Part shown: positions 54,563-62,100 of the stretch, piece after piece | Layout of the letters: every line of letters begins with the position of its first letter | Position numbering within the stretch: position 1 is the stretch's first letter | Assembly (NCBI GenBank): GCA_016293495.1 | Contig: JAEDED010000011.1 | Coordinates: 1 to 64,000, forward strand | Reading direction: 5' to 3' | Length of the DNA: 64,000 nt | DNA from: Treponema sp. | Lineage (GTDB): Bacteria; Spirochaetota; Spirochaetia; Treponematales; Treponemataceae | Translations under genes and position numbers: made by a program | The notes under the pieces: generated by a model | Told to the model about the DNA's origin: nothing | Seen by the model: the letters and a program-made list of their open reading frames with translations, nothing else | Database searches by the model: none

Positions 54563-55706
54563 GGTAATCCCGGATTTTTGCTGCATAAACATGCATCTGC
54601 TGTGGACTTGTAAACGAAGCTTCAGTAAGGCAAGGAACAGGTCCGCCATAAATGCTTGCACTCCAGTATCTGACATCATCAGACTGAGCGTCTGAACTTT
54701 GAGCAACAGATGCTGCCGGTGCAAGCATTGTTTTTTCTGACAGCGAAGTTTGACTGTTGTTTTTTACAAGTTCTTCAAGGATTCTTTCAGAATCAGAAAA
54801 GTCTGATAATTTTGCAGCGCAGATTTCTGGTGTAATTAAACCAGACTGTGTATCTGTATGCTGCGGAAAAATATAAGAGTCATAATATTTAATCAGGTTA
54901 AACGAAATCTGACGGTGAGTTCTGAGATAAGTTGCGATAGAACCGATAAGGTGTTCTTTCATAAGAAACTCTGTATCTTTAAAAGTTAATTCAAGCCAGC
55001 CTCTGTGAATAAGACCTTTGACCGAAAGGTCTTTAATTTCATCAAGCACTACACGAAGCCTGTAAGGAAGTTCTTCATTACGAAGCTGGGCTTTGTTTAA
55101 TTCACTGCAGATTTCAAAGTATTCATTAACGCCATACATGCTCTGTGTCATCGCACTGATAAAACCTAATAATTCAACATCATCGCTTCCGATTACAATG
55201 AGTGGATATTGAGTAAGCTGTTTAAGTTTAATGAGATTTTCTTTAAAAGTTTCATAGGTTTGAGGAGCCGGAAGAGAAAGTTCGTTTGCATAAGTTGAAT
55301 AAACTGCAAGTTCAAAGTGATCGAGTAAAACGGGCAGTGCATAAAACTGATTGTTCTGAATTACGCTGTATCTGATTTTTGAAGGAAGATAATTAAGTGT
55401 TTCTTCTGAGATTTGTTTTGGATTTAAATCAATAAGAGAGCGTGAGTTGTATGTAAATAAAAGGTCACACTTTTTTGTCTGTTTTGTAGTCAAAGGAAGT
55501 TCAGGGTCCAGAGTAATTGACTTAACGTCACGGCCTGCAATCGTACTGATTTCTTCAGTGAGAATTTTCTGAGTACTTTCTGGAATCTGATAGAAAGCAA
55601 CTTTTAATTTAGGTGAACTGCAGGAAGTAAGTGGTGAAAATAAAAAAACTAAAAGCACTGCTGCTGCAACTGAATTAAAAATTTTAATATTTGATTTTCT
55701 GAACAT
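54552..55706 (-). CDS. extracellular solute-binding-like lipoprotein
   Basis: A 384-residue lipoprotein with lipobox LTSC (Cys29). The fold pattern resembles type 1 periplasmic binding proteins of ABC sugar transporters. There is an early beta strand (KLKVAFYQIPE), then ALPVLLDHFELAVYSTYANELSLPAPQTYETFKENLIKLKQ, the region usually reading ALPY...YN...P.TWDE, and GSDDVELLGFISAM. The C-terminus is Ser/Ala-rich before a final helix. No permease or ATPase gene is nearby. No ribosome-binding site is evident. It converges on, and slightly overlaps, the broken chemoreceptor. The ligand is unknown. Confidence 0.72.
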   Translation of the reverse strand: MFRKSNIKIFNSVAAAVLLVFLFSPLTSCSSPKLKVAFYQIPESTQKILTEEISTIAGRDVKSITLDPELPLTTKQTKKCDLLFTYNSRSLIDLNPKQISEETLNYLPSKIRYSVIQNNQFYALPVLLDHFELAVYSTYANELSLPAPQTYETFKENLIKLKQLTQYPLIVIGSDDVELLGFISAMTQSMYGVNEYFEICSELNKAQLRNEELPYRLRVVLDEIKDLSVKGLIHRGWLELTFKDTEFLMKEHLIGSIATYLRTHRQISFNLIKYYDSYIFPQHTDTQSGLITPEICAAKLSDFSDSERILEELVKNNSQTSLSEKTMLAPAASVAQSSDAQSDDVRYWSASIYGGPVPCLTEASFTSPQQMHVYAAKIRDYLKP

Positions 55707-55731
55707 AATTATATTTTACATCACATCAGTA

Positions 55732-55771
55732 CAAAAAAAAAGGCTCATTCTGAAGAATGAACCTTTTGTAC
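55732..55771 (-). terminator. terminator of the small secreted protein gene
   Basis: On the minus strand, AAAGGTTCATTC and GAATGAGCCTTT form a stem with one mismatch and a TTCA loop, followed by a run of nine Ts. It lies just downstream of the gene that ends at 55788. Confidence 0.75.
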
Positions 55772-55787
55772 TTAAAAGTGGCAGGAC

Positions 55788-56276
55788 TTATTTTACAGAT
55801 CCTGTTTTAACTCCAGCTGGAGAAGCTTTAATGTTACATGTAACGTTTTCTTTGTTGATCAACTGAACTGTTACATTGTAAAGCTGTGGTTTAACAACCT
55901 TTAATTTGATAGAACCTTTGCAAGGAACACCTTTTTTGATTCCAGAAATTCCCTGAACATAGTCTCCTGCAATTTCTGACCACCATTTTGCTTTTTCGTG
56001 ATTATCAATTACCATAACTATAAGGTTAGGAATATCTTTGTCTGCAACGAAGTTGTAGTAAATTTCAATTTCATCACCAGCAGCAAATTTTGTTCCTGCA
56101 AAATATTTAGTTACATCGATTGGTGGAATTACTTTGTGGTCAGTAGAATACTGATCCTTCTGTAATGGAAGTGAAGTTCCGTTTGCAGAATCTGCAATGT
56201 CGATTACGTAAGTTTTTGCGAAAGACATTCCGCAAACTGCCAAAGCAACGAGTGCCATCATAATAAATTTTTTCAT
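55788..56276 (-). CDS. small secreted protein of unknown function
   Basis: A 162-residue protein with a Sec signal peptide (KKFIMMALVALAVCGMSFA) and a probable mature start at KTYVIDI. The mature part is beta-rich (DEIEIYYNFVADKDIPNLIVMVIDN, SIKLKVVKPQLYNVTVQLINKENV), suggesting one small beta-sandwich domain. I do not recognise the family. GGAGG lies 12-8 bases upstream of the ATG. It is divergent from the arsR operon, with about 160 bases between its start and the nearer ArsR operator, so co-regulation by metal is possible but unproven. Confidence 0.75.
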   Translation of the reverse strand: MKKFIMMALVALAVCGMSFAKTYVIDIADSANGTSLPLQKDQYSTDHKVIPPIDVTKYFAGTKFAAGDEIEIYYNFVADKDIPNLIVMVIDNHEKAKWWSEIAGDYVQGISGIKKGVPCKGSIKLKVVKPQLYNVTVQLINKENVTCNIKASPAGVKTGSVK

Positions 56277-56299
56277 AATTTTTCCTCCAAGATTTTGAA

Positions 56300-56337
56300 T
56301 TATCTCTTAATAATAGTTTACTACTCATATGAGATAA
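56300..56337 (-). promoter_or_regulatory. inverted repeats in the leader of the small secreted protein
   Basis: TTATCTC (56300-56306) pairs with GAGATAA (56331-56337), and inside it CTCATATGAG (56324-56333) is a perfect palindrome. Either could be an operator or a leader hairpin. Confidence 0.35.
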
Positions 56338-56435
56338 CGCAACAGAAAAAAATTGATTGTTGTTACTTTTGTTTGAAATATACAAAAAAAGTAATATTTC
56401 TTTAAAATCAACAATAGAAAGTAATAAAAGTACAA

Positions 56436-56451
56436 TTGAACACTTGTTCAA
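56436..56451 (+). promoter_or_regulatory. ArsR-type operator 1
   Basis: TTGAACACTTGTTCAA, a perfect 6-4-6 inverted repeat immediately upstream of the -35 element of the arsR promoter. A matching copy lies at 56495-56510. Confidence 0.7.
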
Positions 56452-56454
56452 ATG

Positions 56455-56483
56455 TTGACAAAACTAAAAAACAGGTGTATTTT
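56455..56483 (+). promoter_or_regulatory. promoter of the metal-efflux operon
   Basis: TTGACA (56455-56460), 17 bases, TATTTT (56478-56483). It is flanked on both sides by the two 16-bp operators. Start of transcription is expected near 56490. Confidence 0.7.
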
Positions 56484-56494
56484 ATTTATAACAG

Positions 56495-56510
56495 TTGAAT
56501 AGTTGTTCAA
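56495..56510 (+). promoter_or_regulatory. ArsR-type operator 2
   Basis: TTGAATAGTTGTTCAA, identical to operator 1 at 14 of 16 positions, placed just after the expected transcription start and 18 bases before the arsR ATG. Repressor bound here would block elongation or initiation. Confidence 0.7.
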
Positions 56511-56528
56511 ATAAAAGAAGGAGGCGGC

Positions 56529-56870
56529 ATGGTAGTTAAAAATAGCCAGTCTGCTTTAACAAAACAGGTAAAGGATAAAATACCTGATGATGAAACAATC
56601 ACAGATCTTGCTGAACTCTTTAAGGTTTTCGGTGATGCAACAAGGGCGAAGATAATTTCGTGTCTTGAAGTAAAGGATCTGTATGTCGGGGAACTTGCAG
56701 AAATCTTAGGAATGAGCATTTCCGCAGTTTCTCATCAGCTTCGTGTCCTTAGAAGTGCCAAGCTTGTTAAAGGAACGAAAGAAGGTAAAGAAGTAAAATA
56801 TTCATTAGACGATAATCACGTTGCAATGATCATGGAGTGCGGTTTAACCCACATTCACGAAGGTGACTGA
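56529..56870 (+). CDS. ArsR/SmtB-family metal-responsive repressor
   Basis: A 113-residue winged helix-turn-helix repressor that releases DNA when metal binds. The recognition region is VGELAEILGMSISAVSHQLRVLRSAKLVKG. The CVC motif of CadC/ArsR-type alpha-3 sites is absent (KDLYVGELAEI). Instead the last helix has Asp95-x-His97 and then His108 and Glu111, the exact D-x-H-x10-H-x2-E spacing of the alpha-5 zinc site of SmtB. Zinc or another divalent metal is therefore the likely inducer. AGGAGG precedes the ATG. Two 16-bp operators surround its promoter, so it should repress its own operon. Confidence 0.94.
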   Translation: MVVKNSQSALTKQVKDKIPDDETITDLAELFKVFGDATRAKIISCLEVKDLYVGELAEILGMSISAVSHQLRVLRSAKLVKGTKEGKEVKYSLDDNHVAMIMECGLTHIHEGD

Positions 56871-56907
56871 ACTCAGCATTAAACACAATCATTTATGGAG
56901 TAACAAA

Positions 56908-57126
56908 ATGAAAAAAACTTACAATATCGAAGTAGACTGCGCAAACTGTGCAAACCTGATGGAAGATGCTGCAAAAAAAACAGAAGGAGTTGTTGACTGT
57001 ACTGTTAACTTTATGACTCTCAAAATGACAGTTGAATTTGCAGACGATGCAGATACAAAAAAAATCATGAAAGCAGTTCTTAAAAACTGTAAGAAAGTTG
57101 AAGACGACTGCGAAATCGAACTTTAG
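56908..57126 (+). CDS. free-standing heavy-metal-associated (HMA) domain protein
   Basis: A 72-residue ferredoxin-fold metal-binding domain, with DCANCAN (Cys11-x2-Cys14) near the N-terminus, VDCTVNFMTLKMTVEF in the middle and an acidic Cys-containing end (KKVEDDCEIEL). It is about the size of CopZ-type chaperones. It replaces the N-terminal HMA domain missing from the next gene's ATPase, so it probably delivers metal to that pump. I chose ATG 56908, which has GGAG 11-8 bases upstream; the frame is open back into arsR. Confidence 0.9.
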   Translation: MKKTYNIEVDCANCANLMEDAAKKTEGVVDCTVNFMTLKMTVEFADDADTKKIMKAVLKNCKKVEDDCEIEL

Positions 57127-57174
57127 CGCAAACTCTGTGTTGATTTCAGAACCTGCTATACAAATGGAGAAACT

Positions 57175-59088
57175 ATGACAAAGAAGCAGAAAAAAAACTT
57201 AATACGAATTATTGTTGCAGCAGTCTTGATCCTTGCGCTGGAACTTATTGAAAAATTTGTTCCGGGTTATTCAGACATCACATTCTTTTCAAGACCGTTA
57301 AGCTTCTGGCTTTTCTTCATTCCTTATTTTGTTATCGGTTATGACATTCTTAAAAAAGCGGGTAAGGGAATTATCAATTTAAAACCATTTGATGAAAATT
57401 TCCTTATGGCGGTTGCAACCGTCGGTGCTATTGCTCTCGGGGAATATACAGAAGGCGTTGCAGTTATGCTCTTCTACCAGATTGGTGAACTCTTCCAGGG
57501 AATCGCTGTCGGTAAAAGCCGCAAGAATATTTCTGCCCTTATGGATATCCGTCCTGATTATGCAAATCTTGTTAAAGAAAACGGAGAAACAGAAACTGTT
57601 GATCCTGATACAGTTGCAATCGGTTCTGTAATTGTTGTAAAGCCTGGAGAAAAAATTCCTCTCGATGGAATTATCGTTGAAGGTACAACAACATTGAATA
57701 CTTCTGCATTGACCGGTGAAAGTGTTCCGCGCGAAGTCCGTGCCGATGATGAAGTTTCAAGCGGCTGTATAAATATTTCGGGCGTTGTAAAAATCAAGAC
57801 TACAAAGCAGTTCGGGGAATCTACAGTATCTAAGATTCTTGAGCTTGTAGAAAATGCAAGTTCTAAAAAATCACGTTCTGAAAACTTCATTTCAAAGTTT
57901 GCAAAAGTTTATACACCGATAGTATGTCTTGGTGCATTGCTTCTTGCAGTTATTCCTCCTGTAGTTCAGATGCTGTTTATGAATGCGCAGCCGGGATGGG
58001 CATTGTGGACAGACTGGATTTTCCGTGCTTTGACATTCCTTGTAATAAGCTGTCCTTGTGCGCTTGTAATCAGTATTCCGCTTTCGTTCTTTGCAGGAAT
58101 TGGGGGTGCATCTTCAAGTGGTGTTCTTATCAAAGGTTCCAATTATATGGAAGCGCTTTCAAAGGTTAAGTATCTTGTGTTTGATAAAACAGGAACAATG
58201 ACTAAAGGCGTTTTTGAAGTTTCTGGCATTCACCACAACTCAATCGAAGATAAGGAACTTCTTGAAATCGCAGCACTTGCAGAAAGCTATTCAACTCATC
58301 CGATCAGTAAAAGTCTTCTTGCAGCATACGGAAAGGAAATTGATAAAAACCGCGTAAGTGATGTTAAAGAAATCAGCGGTCACGGAATCAGTGCAGTCGT
58401 TGATGGCAAAAAAGTTCTTGCCGGTAACGGTAAACTTATGAAGGCAGAAAATATTGAATACAATGAATGTCATTCAGTAGGAACAATTGTTCATATTGCA
58501 ATTGACAGAAAATATGCCGGACATATCGTAATCTCTGATGTACTCAAACCGGATGCAAAAGAGGCTATTGCAAAATTAAAGGCAATCGGCGTTAAGAAAA
58601 ATGTAATGCTTACAGGCGATGCAAAATCTGTAGCAGAAAAAGTTGCCGCAGAAATCGGAATTGATTCTGTTTATTCAGAACTTCTTCCACAGGACAAAGT
58701 TTCTAAAGTAGAGGAACTTTTAAACTCAAAAGCTGCAAACGAAATGCTTGCATTTGTCGGCGACGGTATCAATGATGCTCCTGTTTTGACTCGTGCAGAT
58801 GTCGGTATTTCTATGGGTGCATTAGGAAGTGATGCGGCAATTGAAGCAAGCGATGTTGTTTTGATGGACGATAATCCTCTTAAGATTTCTAAAGCAATTA
58901 AGATTGCAAAGAAATGTATGCGCATTGTTTACGAAAACATCAGCTTTGCTTTGTTCGTAAAGTTTGCGTGTCTGGTTCTCGGTGCTTTTGGTATTGCAGA
59001 TATGTGGATTGCAATTTTTGCCGATGTCGGTGTAATGGTGCTTTGTATCCTTAACGCAATCCGTGTTCTTGCGGTCAAAAAAATCTAG
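57175..59088 (+). CDS. P1B-type heavy-metal-exporting ATPase (Zn/Cd/Co type)
   Basis: Membrane pump that exports divalent metal using ATP. The membrane metal site CPC is at Cys293-Pro-Cys295, the phosphorylated Asp337 lies in DKTGTMTKG, His375-Pro376 forms the P1B HP motif, and GDGINDAP closes the P domain. TGES marks the actuator domain. The last membrane helices have FADVGVMVLCILNAIRV, with the conserved Asp of the Zn/Cd/Pb subgroup rather than copper pumps. At 637 residues it lacks any N-terminal HMA domain; the HMA protein is encoded separately just upstream. It belongs to the operon controlled by the ArsR/SmtB repressor. Confidence 0.95.
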   Translation: MTKKQKKNLIRIIVAAVLILALELIEKFVPGYSDITFFSRPLSFWLFFIPYFVIGYDILKKAGKGIINLKPFDENFLMAVATVGAIALGEYTEGVAVMLFYQIGELFQGIAVGKSRKNISALMDIRPDYANLVKENGETETVDPDTVAIGSVIVVKPGEKIPLDGIIVEGTTTLNTSALTGESVPREVRADDEVSSGCINISGVVKIKTTKQFGESTVSKILELVENASSKKSRSENFISKFAKVYTPIVCLGALLLAVIPPVVQMLFMNAQPGWALWTDWIFRALTFLVISCPCALVISIPLSFFAGIGGASSSGVLIKGSNYMEALSKVKYLVFDKTGTMTKGVFEVSGIHHNSIEDKELLEIAALAESYSTHPISKSLLAAYGKEIDKNRVSDVKEISGHGISAVVDGKKVLAGNGKLMKAENIEYNECHSVGTIVHIAIDRKYAGHIVISDVLKPDAKEAIAKLKAIGVKKNVMLTGDAKSVAEKVAAEIGIDSVYSELLPQDKVSKVEELLNSKAANEMLAFVGDGINDAPVLTRADVGISMGALGSDAAIEASDVVLMDDNPLKISKAIKIAKKCMRIVYENISFALFVKFACLVLGAFGIADMWIAIFADVGVMVLCILNAIRVLAVKKI

Positions 59089-59103
59089 TAATAAGGTTTA
59101 AAG

Positions 59104-59132
59104 TTGTAACGACTTAATATTTATGGTATTTT
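59104..59132 (+). promoter_or_regulatory. probable promoter of the alpha-2-macroglobulin gene
   Basis: TTGTAA (59104-59109), 17 bases, TATTTT (59127-59132). The -10 hexamer is the same as in the arsR promoter. Transcription near 59139 would put the start inside the left arm of the following hairpin. Confidence 0.45.
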
Positions 59133-59134
59133 TT

Positions 59135-59168
59135 CCTTATATAGGTGTTCCCGAATTCCTATATAAGG
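59135..59168 (+). promoter_or_regulatory. hairpin covering the alpha-2-macroglobulin ribosome-binding site
   Basis: CCTTATATAGG (59135-59145) is perfectly complementary to CCTATATAAGG (59158-59168) around a 12-base loop. The right arm contains the AAGG of the Shine-Dalgarno sequence AAGGAG (59165-59170), six to eleven bases before the GTG. Confidence 0.6.
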
Positions 59169-59175
59169 AGTTACC

Positions 59176-62100
59176 GTGAAATTTAATAAAAGTGTTTCAT
59201 TTATTTCAATTCTTTTAGCTCTGGCATTTTTTACAGGCTGTAAAAAAGATGTTAATGTTATCGGACAGACATCTCCTGTTTCAAGAACTTTTTCTTCTCC
59301 AGAAGCGCAGAGCTTCCTCACTAATTATACTTTTGACTATGAGGAACAGGCAGTTCAGGATATCAAAACTTCTGCTGACAAAGATATTCAGAACTTAAAA
59401 AATTACAAAACAATATATAACGTAAAACGACATGATCTTGCAGATGCAATGGCAGCCTTCAAGGCAATCGTTGATCCACCAGCTGAAAATAAAGACAAAG
59501 AGGCTGTAATCGGTGATACACCTTTTAAAGTTTTAAGCTGGGGACCACAAGGCGAAATTCCTGCAAATATGAACAAACCGGAATTCTATGTATCTTTTAC
59601 ATATCCGGTAAAGGCCTTGACTGCCGTAGATGATAACCCTGACGGAACTTCAATCTTTACAGTTACTCCTTCTGTAAAAGGTAAGTACCGCTGGTCTGGA
59701 ACAAGACAGCTTTCATTTATTCCTTCTGAACAGCTTAACCCTGCTCAGGTTTATACAATTACAATCAATGATAATCTTAAAAATACTGATGGTGTAAAAA
59801 TCCAGGGAGATAAAGTTTTTTCAACTTCGACAGAACCTTTGAGAGTAATTCAGTCTTATCCTGGCACAACAATGAATAAAAGATACTACTATTATTCTTA
59901 TTCAGGACTCCCGTTAGATAAAGCAAACAATGTTGTAATCTGTATGAATCATCCTCTTACTGAAAAAGAGTTTACAGATAATATAACAATTTATTCACGT
60001 GACAGTGATTCATCAAAAAAGCAAAGAACATATAAAGCAACTCCTGTTGAAGATTATTATGATTCAAAAGAGGAAACTGCAAAGTACCGTAAAGTTGAAA
60101 AATCAAAATTGTTCTACGTTAATATTGAAGGAAGTTTCGCTAAAAATTCTTCTATCATATTCTCAACTCGAGATGTTTCAGACTGCCATAATTATTATCT
60201 TTTAAGACCATTTAATTACAGCTATACAAATTTCAATTCGTATAATTCTTCAATCGTAATTAATTTTAACCAGCCGGTTGATAAGAAATCTGTCGTAAGT
60301 AATATTACTTTTACTCCATCTATTTCTTATAGTGAAAATGATGTAACAGTAAGCGGAACTTCTGTAATCATCAGAAATCTTCCGACACAGTATGATACAA
60401 ACTACACTGTTGAAATATCTTCTAACTTAAAAGACAAATACGGCCAGATTCTTGATCGTAACAATAGTGCAAACTTTAAAATGCCTAAAGCTGCAAGTTA
60501 TATCAAAATGCTCGACACTGGAAACAAGATTCTTGAAGCTCAATATCCACACAAATTTATTATTGAACATCAGAACCTTCTTGAAGGTAAGTATGCAATT
60601 TCTTCTGTAGAAGATCCAATTTCAAGTTCATGGCTGGCAAGAGGAACTTATCATACTGACAATACAAAAACTCTTGATGTAAATCTTGATAATAAAAGAC
60701 ATTTTGAAGAAATTAATCTTGATCCATATTTGAAAAACGGTCTTGGATTTGTAAGAATCTCTGCAGGCGGTAAAACTCATTCCTGGAGTGAATGGCGCGG
60801 CTATTATGAAGACAGCGTTACATGGACTAATGTTGTAAATATTCAGGTAACAAATCTTGGTGTAACAGCACGTATCGGTTATGACAAAGTAGTTGCTTTT
60901 GTAAGAACTCTTTCTGACAATAAGCCTGTAAGTGGTGCAAAAGTTTACCTTTATAACAATGAATCTGGTTCCAACTCAAAATTGGATTATTCTGACTGTT
61001 ATGCATATGGTAAAACTGATGCAAACGGATATGTTGAAATCGATATTCCTGAAAACGAAATTAACAGTGTTGTTTCTGCTCAGGCGTCTAAAAATCTTGC
61101 ACTGTTTGTTGAAAAAGATAAAGACAAAGTTACATTTATTCCTGATAACCATGCTCCATGGAGATTCAGTGTTTATTCAACTTATTTACAAACAATTTAT
61201 AAGAAACAGAATAATCTGATTTTTATGTTTACAGACCGTGGTTTGTATCGTCCTGGAGAAACTGTAAGTTACAGAGGAATCGGACGTCGTCTTACAAAGG
61301 ATGGATTTAGTACTCTCGACGGCAGGTTTGAAGTTCGTCTTGAAAAAAAGAGCTGGAATGATGATGAAGTTTATGCAACTAATTCCGGTTATCTTTCTGA
61401 ATCTGGTGGTTTCTACGGTAAGTTTGATCTTCCAAAAGATCTCAAACCAGGAAGCTATACACTCGGTTTTTATAAGGACGGTAATAGAATACAATACGAA
61501 GAAATTACTGTAGCTTATTTTGAAAAAGTTAAATTCCAGGCAAGTGCAAAAATGGCTGATGTAAATTATATTCTCGGTGATTCTTTAACAGCAGAACTTT
61601 CAGCTTCATATCTTGCAGGCGGTTCATTAACTGGTGCTTCTTATGATGTAAGCTGGTATAAACAGGCAACTGATTTTATTCCTTCATCTCCAGAAGCTAA
61701 AAATTATGTCTTTGGTCCGATCTATTCTAATCATTCAGCTTCGTTTGTTTCTCAGGCAAAAGGAAAGGTGAGTGAAGATGGAACTACAAGACTTTCGTGC
61801 AATACAGCACAGGATGTTCTTGGACAGGCTTATATTTATAATGCAGAAATCGGTGTAACAGATGTTTCCAATCAGAGAATATTTACAGGTGCTTCAAAAA
61901 TAGTTCATCCTGGTTTGTTCTACATTGGAGCTGTAAGAACTCTTGCAAGCGGATTCCCTAAAGCAAATCAGAAAGTTGAAATTCCATTTGCATTATTTAA
62001 GCCGGATGGAAGTTATGCAGAAGCTTCAATGGTAAATGATAAAATTGAATATTCAATTTCTCGTTCTTACTGGACTTGTATTAATGAAGACTCAGTTGAC

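Noticed and set aside
56600..56720. CadC-type alpha-3 metal site in the ArsR protein
   Set aside because: The CVC motif is absent at the expected place (YVGEL). The metal ligands fit the SmtB alpha-5 site instead.
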